Of a DNA stretch of 64,000 bases, positions 29,690 through 37,844 are shown piece after piece; within the stretch, counting starts at the first letter, position 1, and the number at the start of each line of letters is the position of its first letter. The notes under the pieces are model-generated. The model searched no databases and was not told where the DNA came from. It saw only the letters and a list, made by a program, of their open reading frames with translations. The DNA comes from Aphanomyces cochlioides (Eukaryota > Oomycota > Saprolegniomycetes > Saprolegniales > Verrucalvaceae): the NCBI GenBank assembly GCA_019828595.1, contig JAHQRK010000019.1, positions 124,001 to 188,000 on the forward strand. Reading direction: 5' to 3'. A program made the translations under genes and the position numbers.

Positions 29690-30547
29690 ATGAGCTCACT
29701 TATTGTTCTTAATTCAACTCATATTGTGAATAATGGCTATAATAATACGCTAAGATATACATTTGGGAATAGTGCAGTCAATTTTAGCAATATGGAAATT
29801 GCTGTTGCTGGGATTCAATTGTATAATTCTCAATTCAATATTAATTCAACCTTGTACGGAAATAATACATTTCAAATTATTGTACCATATGGCGCTACTA
29901 CATCGACCATATCTATCACTTTACCTAATGGTTATTACAGTTATGCTGATATTCAAAATTATGTAGCTTCTAAACTTATCGCGGCTGGTGCATATCTGAT
30001 TGATTCTAATGGAAACAATGTGATATATTTTAATATTTCAGAAAATTCTACATATTATGGTTGCCAAATTGATTTATTACCTACTCCTTTAAGTTTACCA
30101 ACAGGCTGGTCGCTACCAGCCAGTGGGTTATATTCAACAGGCGTACCAACAGGTGGCTATGCTCCGCAAATTATCATTCCAAGTGGATTTAATTTAATAG
30201 TTGGCTATCAAGTTGCAACATTTCCTCCCTCTCGTCAAACGACTGCTCAATCGTTTTTAAGTAGTTTTACTCCACAAGTAAACCCTGTTTCAAGCTTTTT
30301 AGTTCGTTGTAATTTAGTTAATAATCCATACACTTCTGTTCCTGATGTTTTAACGACTTTTACATCACAAAACACCACTATTGGGGATTTAATAGATGTA
30401 AGATATCCTGAGTATTCTTGGGTAGAAATTTCTGATGGCTCAAGACCATACATAGAAGTGATAATTTGCGATCAGAATTATAATATTGTCAAGTTTGAAG
30501 ATAGTCAAATTTTGATTCAGTTGATTATTAGACCGAAAAAAAATTAG
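29690..30547 (+). CDS. mCP: Penton (minor capsid) protein, single jelly-roll
   Basis: 285 residues. The pattern LNSTHIVNNGYNNTLRYTFGNSAVNFSNMEIAVAGIQLYNS.FNIN and ITLPNGYYSYADIQNYVASKL is the typical N-terminal half of Polinton and virophage penton proteins (LPxGxYxxxDI). The remainder is beta-rich, with a VSSFLVRCNLVNN segment and an ending of the LIIRPKK type. Known role: pentamer at the capsid vertices. It sits directly downstream of the packaging ATPase, as in many Polintons. Confidence 0.85.
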   Translation: MSSLIVLNSTHIVNNGYNNTLRYTFGNSAVNFSNMEIAVAGIQLYNSQFNINSTLYGNNTFQIIVPYGATTSTISITLPNGYYSYADIQNYVASKLIAAGAYLIDSNGNNVIYFNISENSTYYGCQIDLLPTPLSLPTGWSLPASGLYSTGVPTGGYAPQIIIPSGFNLIVGYQVATFPPSRQTTAQSFLSSFTPQVNPVSSFLVRCNLVNNPYTSVPDVLTTFTSQNTTIGDLIDVRYPEYSWVEISDGSRPYIEVIICDQNYNIVKFEDSQILIQLIIRPKKN

Positions 30548-30558
30548 CTTACTATTCT

Positions 30559-30753
30559 CTAATTATTTCTTTCGATCTCTATAATTGCTTTTTTATGTGC
30601 ATATGATCTTTGATGACTAAAACGATATCTCACGTTTACTGATTCACCGCAATCACAAATGTATCGGTTTCTTTTGTATGGATTCAGATTTCGTTTAACT
30701 TGAGCATCAATCATTTCTTGAGTCTTCTTTATTAATGTTAAATCGATAAGCAT
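30559..30753 (-). CDS. Small zinc-finger-like protein, 64 aa
   Basis: The ATG at 30753 is chosen; the longer frame would need a GTG start. The C-terminal half reads RYICDCGESVNVRYRFSHQRSYAHKK, with Cys33, Cys35, His47 and His53 able to form a small zinc site next to a basic stretch. Short zinc-finger proteins occur in polintoviruses and giant viruses. The upstream spacer contains the 12-bp palindrome CTCTATATAGAG. Function unknown. Confidence 0.55.
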   Translation of the reverse strand: MLIDLTLIKKTQEMIDAQVKRNLNPYKRNRYICDCGESVNVRYRFSHQRSYAHKKAIIEIERNN

Positions 30754-30867
30754 TGTTGAAAGCACAAGCTTATACTCTATATAGAGGTATTTTTTTTACT
30801 ACCGATTTTTTACAAAAGCTTGATGTTTTGGTGTTCAAAGCTCATGGTCAAACGTAAAATGGTATAT

Positions 30868-31347
30868 TTATACTAGTCGAAAACTACCACCACGTTTCTT
30901 CGCACGAACAAGGGCCATACGATCTTTAGCCGCTTGAGAGCCCTTTTGAAAACCTACGCCGCTAAGTTTACGAATGCCTTCCCTAATAGGGGCCAATTCT
31001 GGATTACTATATGCGATTGCATCTCCAACTCCACTTAGTACAGGTTTAATTACACTATTCCAAGCCGTACTCAAACCTGATCTCAAACTATCCCAAATGC
31101 TTCCGCCTTGGTGATGGCTTAAATCGTGATGAATTTCCCCTTCAGTAAAATCCAAACGAGCTCCTTTATTAGCTTTTTGAGCTTGAACTATTTTGCTATA
31201 ATTAGCTGGATGCACAAGCATTGGCTTACTTCCTTTTAAATCATCAGCGCTAAATACAACTGTACCACCTTTGGATGCTTTAGAAAGTTTTTTCTTTGAA
31301 AGAGATGATGATACGTGAACTACTTTATAACCTCCTGTTCCTTTCAT
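30868..31347 (-). CDS. Putative minor virion protein with adenain-type sites (protein VI/X-like)
   Basis: 159 residues, basic. The features are a GG-rich N-terminus (MKGTGGYK), a predicted amphipathic segment at 83-112 (SIWDSLRSGLSTAWNSVIKPVLSGVGDAIA) and a basic tail (RAKKRGGSFRLV). Three stretches match the adenovirus protease consensus (M/I/L)xGx-G: MKGT-G (1-5), LSGV-G (104-108) and LSGV-G (128-132). In adenoviruses the precursors of proteins VI, VII and X are cut at such sites, and protein VI has an amphipathic membrane-lytic helix. Inference: a virion-internal protein processed by the element's own protease, perhaps membrane-active. Homology itself is unproved. Confidence 0.6.
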   Translation of the reverse strand: MKGTGGYKVVHVSSSLSKKKLSKASKGGTVVFSADDLKGSKPMLVHPANYSKIVQAQKANKGARLDFTEGEIHHDLSHHQGGSIWDSLRSGLSTAWNSVIKPVLSGVGDAIAYSNPELAPIREGIRKLSGVGFQKGSQAAKDRMALVRAKKRGGSFRLV

Positions 31348-31418
31348 ATTTCGTTGATTTAAACGAAGTCTATATTTTATGAATTACATAAAAAATAAAA
31401 ATATATTATTAAATCATC

Positions 31419-31625
31419 TTAAAGAGCAAATGTCTTTGATTTTTGCTCTAATTTCTTTTTTCTTTTATATTCATCAATAGATGGTCCATATCTTTGAAAA
31501 CTTGATTTTGGTTCTGTATTATCAATGATTAAGTTTTCCATCGTTTCAATTAGTCTATCTTCATTTTCTTTGGCCTTTTTATTATATATTTTTAAAAATG
31601 GATGTTTAACATTAATCGTTCTCAT
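31419..31625 (-). CDS. Small basic protein, 68 aa
   Basis: MRTINVKHPFLKIYNKKAKE.. with 15 or so Lys/Arg and a predicted helix; the end is KRKKKLEQKSKTFAL. Its stop lies 71 bp from the protein VI-like gene, and its start is 5 bp from the stop of the next gene upstream, so it is probably co-transcribed with the 443-aa gene. No family was recognised. Confidence 0.5.
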   Translation of the reverse strand: MRTINVKHPFLKIYNKKAKENEDRLIETMENLIIDNTEPKSSFQRYGPSIDEYKRKKKLEQKSKTFAL

Positions 31626-31630
31626 AGCTT

Positions 31631-32962
31631 CTATATTGTCATCATCAAAATATCATTGAATTGTTTATCGCTTAAAATTCCATTTTGAAATAAATGAATC
31701 GACATCTTCTTTAGTTCCGATTTGATCAAAGGATTATCATTACCGATCTTGATTTCACCAATGAGCTTATTGAATTCAGCAACATATTTATCACTACCAT
31801 CTCGTGGATCGCTAATAGTTTCTTTAAACGAATTTAATAGTTTACAAACTTTTAGAGTATCGTAAAACGCAATTTTATCTTTGTTGTCAAGCTGATTATA
31901 AAGACTATAATCAATAACTCCATCAAATAACAAGATTTTGATGATTTGAAGTAGTTTATCTGACATTTTTAATCGTTTAAAACAGGAATTACCAGACGGA
32001 TGGCGTAAACTTAAATATCCTTGACCAAGAGCTTTCAAATTTACATATTTAGCTCCAAGAGGTCGATATAAATAATCTTTTTCAAAATTATGTAAATGCG
32101 AAATTCCCGCGCCGATTAAGCCTCGTCCAATGAGTTTTTTACGGGCGATTAATTTAAAGCCTTGGCCTTCCATTTTGATATCAGGTTCGCTTTTAATTGA
32201 CATTTGAGTAACGCCTTGTTGGATGCCATTCACACGTCTATTTTCATCAATAATTTTGTCAATTTTTTCTTTTGTAGCAACCCAATCGTAATCAATTATA
32301 CGTTTATTCTTATTTTCATGATCACTCCGTATGGTAAATAGTCTTCCCGATCTTCCCAAGTATACACTCTTATCTTCATCACCATTTAGTAATATCGGAG
32401 AAATCTTTCTTGTTTTAAAGAAGTTCCAATTGTCCTTATAAAGTTTTATAATTTGTTCTCTTGGAGTTTTTTTGTTATCCTCTGCGGGAAATATTGGTTT
32501 TGACTCTTCGTCGTCTTCATCAGACAAAATTCTGAAACGATTTCTTGTTTCGACAGGGGGCATATTTTCTAATTTGATTTGATCCCTTGTTTTAATTCTG
32601 GGTTCGTATCTTGGATTACTTTCATATTGAGTTCCAGTTGTAATACCCATTGGCTCGGTTTGAGCAGATCTGGCTTTCGTATTTCGTTTAGTTTGGGTTT
32701 GTATAGTTCTACCGTTTGATTCGGTTTGAACTTCAATGGTTCTTGGGTTTGATGAATCTGTTTGAATTTCAATTGTTCTGCCAATATTTGAAGACATTTG
32801 AGGTTTTGGTAGAATTACATTTGATGCAACATCACTACTCCAAATAGCAGTTTCATATGCCTTTTGTTTAATAGCATCGATCTTTTTATCAAGTTTGATT
32901 TGATCATAATATTCTTGTAATTTTGCTTTTTTATCAGCGAGATCCTTATAGCTCGGATACAT
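31631..32962 (-). CDS. Putative virion protein with LC8-like QT repeats and adenain sites
   Basis: 443 residues. A coiled-coil-like N-terminus (8-40) is followed by four tandem motifs: IEIQTD (64-69), IEVQTE (76-81), TIQTQTK (86-92) and RSAQTEP (98-104), spaced 11-12 residues. This is the pattern of multivalent binding sites for dynein light chain LC8. After a disordered acidic stretch comes a cluster of three (M/I/L)xGx-G sites: MEGQ-G (264-268), LIGR-G (277-281) and LIGA-G (282-286). The C-terminal domain (LGAKYVNLKALGQGYLSLRHPSG..KMSDKLLQII) resembles a recurrent Polinton protein of unknown role, from memory of such sequences. Inference: a precursor of a minor capsid or core protein with a trafficking segment. 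Confidence 0.6.
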   Translation of the reverse strand: MYPSYKDLADKKAKLQEYYDQIKLDKKIDAIKQKAYETAIWSSDVASNVILPKPQMSSNIGRTIEIQTDSSNPRTIEVQTESNGRTIQTQTKRNTKARSAQTEPMGITTGTQYESNPRYEPRIKTRDQIKLENMPPVETRNRFRILSDEDDEESKPIFPAEDNKKTPREQIIKLYKDNWNFFKTRKISPILLNGDEDKSVYLGRSGRLFTIRSDHENKNKRIIDYDWVATKEKIDKIIDENRRVNGIQQGVTQMSIKSEPDIKMEGQGFKLIARKKLIGRGLIGAGISHLHNFEKDYLYRPLGAKYVNLKALGQGYLSLRHPSGNSCFKRLKMSDKLLQIIKILLFDGVIDYSLYNQLDNKDKIAFYDTLKVCKLLNSFKETISDPRDGSDKYVAEFNKLIGEIKIGNDNPLIKSELKKMSIHLFQNGILSDKQFNDILMMTI

Positions 32963-33000
32963 TTTACTACGAATTAATTAACGTATATATATTTGGTAGT

Positions 33001-34089
33001 TTATATTACCTGTGCAAAATAATTTTTTTCTAATTGACTCATTTGATTTTTATTAAATATTCTTAGATTCTTCTGAGGCTCCCATGATTCACTTCCATCA
33101 GCCCATTTAACCAGATATTTGTATTGACCATTTTTTAGTTTCTTGTGACTTAAAATTTTCTCAGCTTCATAAATGTCATTTGCTCTTCCATCAGCGTCAG
33201 TAGTTTGAGCTTCTACTATTTTTATATCATTAACTGGTTTATATACGACGTGATTATTTTTTGATCGTAAATGCGTCTTTAGTCCATCTAATCCAATAAA
33301 TTCATAAACGGATTTTGAATATTTAGCACCTTCTTTTTGAAATGGATTTTTTGGTTTCAATTTGTAACGTACTTTTGAGCCAATCGGGATGCTTTCTAAG
33401 ACTTGCTTTGCTACATTTTGGTTATGATCATTTTCGGAAAATATGACTTTTCCTTTCATCTCATTTGGCGTTGCATGAATGGATGAATGTTCCGTGTCAT
33501 TGTAATTTGAAATTGCATCGTTTAGATGCTTTTGAGTTAGCTTTTTAAAGATTCCTGTCTCGAACATTTTGGTTAGTCTTGATTTTAACGTTCTAATGAA
33601 TCGATCTACCTTGCCTAGAATTGTATGATCCCCAGACTCTCCAGCGTAATGACTGATATGTTCTTTTGTTAACAGTTCTTGAACTTTTTTATTCATAAAC
33701 TCATTTCCATTATCTGATGTAAACGAATGTGTTTTGTTTCGAGAAAGAAATTCTTCTATTGCTTTTCTAACTACAGGCGCAGTTTTGTTTTTCAACAATT
33801 TGGCGAAGCCGATTCGACTGTTAATATTGATTGCGATAAATATTGGTTGTTTTTGCCAAAAAGCTAAATCCATTTGCCATGAGTTTGGATTGTTGCTTGC
33901 AATTTTGAACTCAGGAAATTTCTTGTTTTGAGCTGAATGCTGTTGAATATCAGTTTGTTTCTTATACCAATCGCGAACTTGTTTTAGAGTAATAGAATTA
34001 TTAAGTTCTTTTGCTTTTTTATACAATGCTGTTGCGCTAATGAATCCAATCTTTGGATCATAGTATAATTTTTTAAGAAGTGCAGACAT
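33001..34089 (-). CDS. INT: RVE-family integrase with C-terminal chromodomain
   Basis: 362 residues. An N-terminal helical region (1-60) precedes the RNase-H-like core with Asp74 (WQMDLAF) and Asp126 (FTSDNGNEF). The third acidic residue, at the exact D-35 spacing, is Asp162 in ILGKVDRFIRTLK instead of the usual Glu. The C-terminus (306-345) is a chromodomain: YEAEKILSHKKLKNGQYKYLVKW and SESWEPQKNL. Known role: integration of linear DNA at a staggered 6-bp target. The chromodomain may steer insertion to modified histones. The ORF stop is separated from the next gene by 38 bp; the polymerase stop is only 9 bp upstream. Confidence 0.93.
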   Translation of the reverse strand: MSALLKKLYYDPKIGFISATALYKKAKELNNSITLKQVRDWYKKQTDIQQHSAQNKKFPEFKIASNNPNSWQMDLAFWQKQPIFIAININSRIGFAKLLKNKTAPVVRKAIEEFLSRNKTHSFTSDNGNEFMNKKVQELLTKEHISHYAGESGDHTILGKVDRFIRTLKSRLTKMFETGIFKKLTQKHLNDAISNYNDTEHSSIHATPNEMKGKVIFSENDHNQNVAKQVLESIPIGSKVRYKLKPKNPFQKEGAKYSKSVYEFIGLDGLKTHLRSKNNHVVYKPVNDIKIVEAQTTDADGRANDIYEAEKILSHKKLKNGQYKYLVKWADGSESWEPQKNLRIFNKNQMSQLEKNYFAQVI

Positions 34090-34098
34090 ATTATATAT

Positions 34099-37000
34099 CT
34101 AAGCAAATGAAACTTTTCTTGTAAACTTCAATCTCTTGCTTACCTTTTGTGTCTTAGTGTTAATGTCGATTGAACAACATTCGCTTAGATCAAATTCCAT
34201 TGATTCACCATTATACATCTTCACATACTTTTCGAGAGGATTTTCTTTAAGAAGCTTTCCAGGAATACCCTTCATACGAATATGATGTCCCTCAACATCA
34301 TTACCATCGCAAGATAGCACATTCACATAGCTTTTTTTTCCTAAGAATATTGACTCCTTAGCATAAACCTCTCCTTTTGAACCTTCAAGACTAAAATCTG
34401 TATGAAATTGCCCCATTTGCTTTCCAATTAGTTCTCTTCCATATTTTTCTTTAAAAGCGATTGCCAATTTTGGAACCCCATCACGATCAATCATCATCGA
34501 ATCTGTATCCTGATACCAAATGTTAGCTTTAATATCTTCTGCAAGACACATAACTTCATTCATAATATGTTTTGAAGAATCGAGTATCTGAACTCCAAGA
34601 TGAGCTGGTGAATAATGTTCGTAGAGATATTTGTGTTCTTCAAATAATGCCAAATCATCAGTAATTGGCGTTCTTGAAATCATTTTATGAATCTTTCGTT
34701 TTGTTCGCTCTTTAATCTCGTCAGATCCTTTGACAAGTATCTTCTCTTTTACAATTGGTTTTTGAATTAGCTTTCCGTAAGCGCTATTGAGGAGCAATTT
34801 GATTCCTTCTTGTAGAGGATTGCCTTCTTTTTTCAACTTAAGTCGTTCGTTGAATAATTCTTTTACTGCTTCTACTATCTTTGGATTAAAACCTTCATCC
34901 CAATAACAACCTTCAATTACCGTATATGTAGCATTTTGAAATTTTACAATATCTTCAAGAGCTTGCTTTCCAATAACCATTGTTTGTCCTATGATATCAT
35001 TTGTAAAACCACGTGATCCATCTTGTTGAATACTTAAAAGTGGAAAACTTTGATGTTTTCCGATAGAGTTAAATCTAACTCGAGCAATGTAATAATCAGC
35101 ATTATTCGGAATTGTATCTTTAAAGAATTTTGCTTTACCTTTTACATAACCGCTTAATATTGATTGTCCTGATGGATATAGTGAAACAGCATCAAAATCC
35201 GATAATTGATGTTTAATGTGATACTTCTTATTATCTCGAGTCATAATTCGTCCTCCAACAATAGCTTGTCTGATAAATCCCAGAACGATTCCATTTTGTT
35301 CATAGCAACCATCAAAGCAATCTTGATTATGTTGAATTGCATAAGCAATTGATGGCATAGACATAAATCGATATACATCAATGTTGAAACGATTAATAAA
35401 CATCATTCTGAAAGCTTCAAAACAAGTGTGAAGAACATCAACATCGCGATTACAATAATGTATAGCATACTTCTGGATATCGATTTGGTCTTCAATTACT
35501 GCACCGATCTTGTTTGCGTTGGCAATCATAGCTCCTTTGTCTTCAAATCCATTGAGATAGCTAAGCTTCCACATTGACTTGAAGTTGTTTTCATTTATGA
35601 AGTCATGATGAAATGATTCTTTTTCTAAGTTAAGATCTTTGCTTGCATCCTTGAACATCTTTGGAAGATTTGCAAGCTTGCTATTAATAAAACTCATTGA
35701 GCATTTGACTACAAGTTCAGAGCTTTTATAAAAGCAATGAGCTTGCTTTAGTCGAGTTCCGCATTCTATCATATTGCTCTTTTGAGAAAAGCTTGTTACG
35801 TGTTTCATTAGAAAACGCAAATCGAATCCAGCATTGTGAGCCCAAAGTAAATTATGACTCTTTTCGGGAATTGACTCTAGAAATCGTTGAGCACAGTCAA
35901 ACCCATAAAAGTTTTGTGTTTCGCCTGTTGAATACAGCTTTCTAAATTTATACTTTAGGATCTTGAAAGATATGCAGTAGGCAACGTGCTCGTTATCATT
36001 ATTTACTAATGTTTCAAAATCGAAATAGATAACATTAAAGTTGATTATTTCTTCATATTGTTTAGTGTATTTATTAATTACTTGATTGAAAGGCGATTGA
36101 CCAAATTTCATTGTACCATCAACACGTCCAATTTCTTTGAATGTATTCTCATCAAAGTCTTCTTCATATAATGAATCAACTTTTTGATACTCATTGTTAA
36201 GTAGTTTAGGAACATTACTTTGAGTAATAGGAATAAGTAATTTATCTCTGTTGTGATATAAATGTGAAATGACTTCAAAACTGTCAAGAAACTTGATTCG
36301 TTTTGAATTATAACTAACTCGTCCGTGATGAAGTATAAATTCAGTCGATCCTTCTATTTTTACAATTTCTGGATTATTAAGAGCTGTTAGAGTGATTTTA
36401 GTTTCTTTAATAGCAAATACGTGTTTTGGCGTTACTCCAAGACGAATTACATTGTTACTATGAGGTCCATAATTATTAATATTATAACTTTTAACTCCAT
36501 TATTGTTTTTATAGGTTTTTACTTCCAATCTTAACTTAAACTTTTCTGCTATTTTTTTAAACAAATTAGTTGTAATACCTGAATGAAACATTAGTTGCTT
36601 AATTTTATTAACAATGACTTTTGAAACTCCTCCTTGCTCAAGAGCATATAGAAAGCATGGAATTTCTGATTCTTTTGGAAGACCATTTGGTGATTCAGGA
36701 TATACTTGAAATTGGTCAAGTAAATAATCTGCTTTTGTTAAATAACGGAAAAAGTTTTTGCGAGATGATCTGGATTGCTTTGGATCTTCAATCCATTCTA
36801 ACGTTATCATTGTTGTTGGAAGAATGTTAAGATCAACATCAGCTCCGGATGTGTATTCATTATTTTCAGTTATATAAAGATTTTCAATATTTACTTGATT
36901 AGAATTCAAATGATACGTTCGAAGAGTTGATCCATCTATATCCAGAAAATGAACTAATAAGTTTTTGTCGGCAGGAGCAATGATGTTTGGACGAATTCGC

Positions 37001-37272
37001 TTAAATTGTTCAAGAAGCAAAGTTGTTGTTTGATAACTGTTAACCTTCTTTAATGCTTTGAAATCACTTAATTGTGATTTAGCTTTATACATCTTAAAGA
37101 CTGATGCAATTTTAGTCTGAGAGTCAGCTTTACGTTGTGGTTGATTTAGGATTTCTTGGATCTTGGATATTTTCATATCCCATCTAACGGGGAGACCAAG
37201 TGATTTAGCCTGTTGATAGACTACTGACTTGGCTCTAGTTGCTTTAATTGCATTATTAGCTTTTGAAGACAT
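34099..37272 (-). CDS. pPolB: Protein-primed family B DNA polymerase
   Basis: 1057 residues. Exonuclease motifs: FDFET (Asp418, Glu420), AHNAGFDLRF (Asn480, Asp484) and HYCNRDVD (Tyr606, Asp610). Polymerase motifs: A, DAVSLYPSG at 694-702; B, KLLLNSAYGKLIQKP at 825-839; C, YQDTDSMMID at 920-929; and a KGIPGK motif near the end. The sequence between motifs A and B is of the length expected for TPR1/TPR2 insertions of protein-primed enzymes. The first 400 residues may hold the terminal-protein or OTU-like region seen in some Polinton polymerases, but no motif was identified there. Known role: replication of the linear genome from the terminal repeats. All catalytic motifs look intact. Confidence 0.97.
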   Translation of the reverse strand: MSSKANNAIKATRAKSVVYQQAKSLGLPVRWDMKISKIQEILNQPQRKADSQTKIASVFKMYKAKSQLSDFKALKKVNSYQTTTLLLEQFKRIRPNIIAPADKNLLVHFLDIDGSTLRTYHLNSNQVNIENLYITENNEYTSGADVDLNILPTTMITLEWIEDPKQSRSSRKNFFRYLTKADYLLDQFQVYPESPNGLPKESEIPCFLYALEQGGVSKVIVNKIKQLMFHSGITTNLFKKIAEKFKLRLEVKTYKNNNGVKSYNINNYGPHSNNVIRLGVTPKHVFAIKETKITLTALNNPEIVKIEGSTEFILHHGRVSYNSKRIKFLDSFEVISHLYHNRDKLLIPITQSNVPKLLNNEYQKVDSLYEEDFDENTFKEIGRVDGTMKFGQSPFNQVINKYTKQYEEIINFNVIYFDFETLVNNDNEHVAYCISFKILKYKFRKLYSTGETQNFYGFDCAQRFLESIPEKSHNLLWAHNAGFDLRFLMKHVTSFSQKSNMIECGTRLKQAHCFYKSSELVVKCSMSFINSKLANLPKMFKDASKDLNLEKESFHHDFINENNFKSMWKLSYLNGFEDKGAMIANANKIGAVIEDQIDIQKYAIHYCNRDVDVLHTCFEAFRMMFINRFNIDVYRFMSMPSIAYAIQHNQDCFDGCYEQNGIVLGFIRQAIVGGRIMTRDNKKYHIKHQLSDFDAVSLYPSGQSILSGYVKGKAKFFKDTIPNNADYYIARVRFNSIGKHQSFPLLSIQQDGSRGFTNDIIGQTMVIGKQALEDIVKFQNATYTVIEGCYWDEGFNPKIVEAVKELFNERLKLKKEGNPLQEGIKLLLNSAYGKLIQKPIVKEKILVKGSDEIKERTKRKIHKMISRTPITDDLALFEEHKYLYEHYSPAHLGVQILDSSKHIMNEVMCLAEDIKANIWYQDTDSMMIDRDGVPKLAIAFKEKYGRELIGKQMGQFHTDFSLEGSKGEVYAKESIFLGKKSYVNVLSCDGNDVEGHHIRMKGIPGKLLKENPLEKYVKMYNGESMEFDLSECCSIDINTKTQKVSKRLKFTRKVSFA

Positions 37273-37389
37273 AATTTTTCAGATCTATATAATTACAATT
37301 TTTCTTTCAAGATCAAATTGTTTTTCTTGAAGATGTATATGAGTTGGAATAAAAAAAATATAGCTTAGAAAATATCAAAATTCTGTGTC

Positions 37390-37545
37390 TTAAACATTGA
37401 TTTGTCTTAACAAATTAACTTCTCTTTTGTAGTGATTTCTAGCATTAATTCGATCCAAGATGCGTTGTTGATGTTTGTAGTAATAATCGTGATTCACCTG
37501 AACTCTTGGTTTTTTGTCTTCGGGTGATTTCTTTGGTGGAGCCAT
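37390..37545 (-). CDS. Small basic ORF, 51 aa, near the right repeat
   Basis: MAPPKKSPEDKKPRVQVNHD.., ending at the TAA 37390-37392. It is Lys/Arg/His-rich with a helical C-terminal half, and AT-rich codons. It sits between the polymerase start and the right inverted repeat (18 bp from it). Size and basic charge would suit a DNA-binding or terminal protein; this is speculation. Confidence 0.45.
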   Translation of the reverse strand: MAPPKKSPEDKKPRVQVNHDYYYKHQQRILDRINARNHYKREVNLLRQINV

Positions 37546-37562
37546 TTGTGATTATTTGTTGT

Positions 37563-37838
37563 ATTATATTATAAATAATTATTGTTCAAGATCAAATGAA
37601 TTTTAAAATTTTATGAAGGTCAAGATTATGCTGGTGATGCAAAATGCTTTGAGTGGTGATCATTTTGCCTTTGGACACTTCCACAAGTGTTAATTGTGTT
37701 TTTTGCTCGAGGGTGTCTCTAGCGTATGGTTGTGGAAATGGGTGAGAATCCATTCTTAGCTAATGGATGATGCCTTACTAATGCTTCTCGTCGTGAGAAT
37801 TTTGAAGTGGCCACGATATACCTTTAACAGCTATTACT
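37563..37838. repeat. Right terminal inverted repeat, 276 bp
   Basis: Reverse complement of the left repeat, lacking the 68-bp tRNA-containing insertion (here replaced by AAAATTTT) and with one extra A in a homopolymer run. Confidence 0.95.
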
Positions 37839-37844
37839 GACGTG
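37839..37844. repeat. Target-site duplication GACGTG, right copy
   Basis: Second copy of the 6-bp duplication that also lies at 20560-20565. The host reading frame resumes with GTG CGT GAA after it. Confidence 0.95.

Larger units (their letters stand above)
20566..37838. mobile_element. Complete Maverick/Polinton (polintovirus), 17,273 bp
   Basis: The element begins AGTAATAGCTG and ends with the exact inverse, giving the AG..CT termini known for Polintons. It has long terminal inverted repeats and a 6-bp target duplication. It carries the whole core set: protein-primed polB, RVE integrase, FtsK/HerA ATPase, adenain-like protease, major capsid and penton proteins. Extras are an S74 fibre-like protein, several small virion-like proteins, and a Crinkler/RHS-type cargo gene. 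Every core ORF is open, the inverted repeats differ by one A in a run plus one insertion, and the target exon can be rejoined exactly; all point to a recent insertion. The DNA is much richer in A+T than the flanking host genes, except for the cargo gene. Confidence 0.97.

Noticed and set aside
20566..37838. Virophage or giant-virus integration instead of Maverick
   Set aside because: The protein-primed polymerase, RVE integrase, AG..CT ends and 6-bp duplication define a Maverick/Polinton; no giant-virus genes are present. Relationship to a helper virus remains open.
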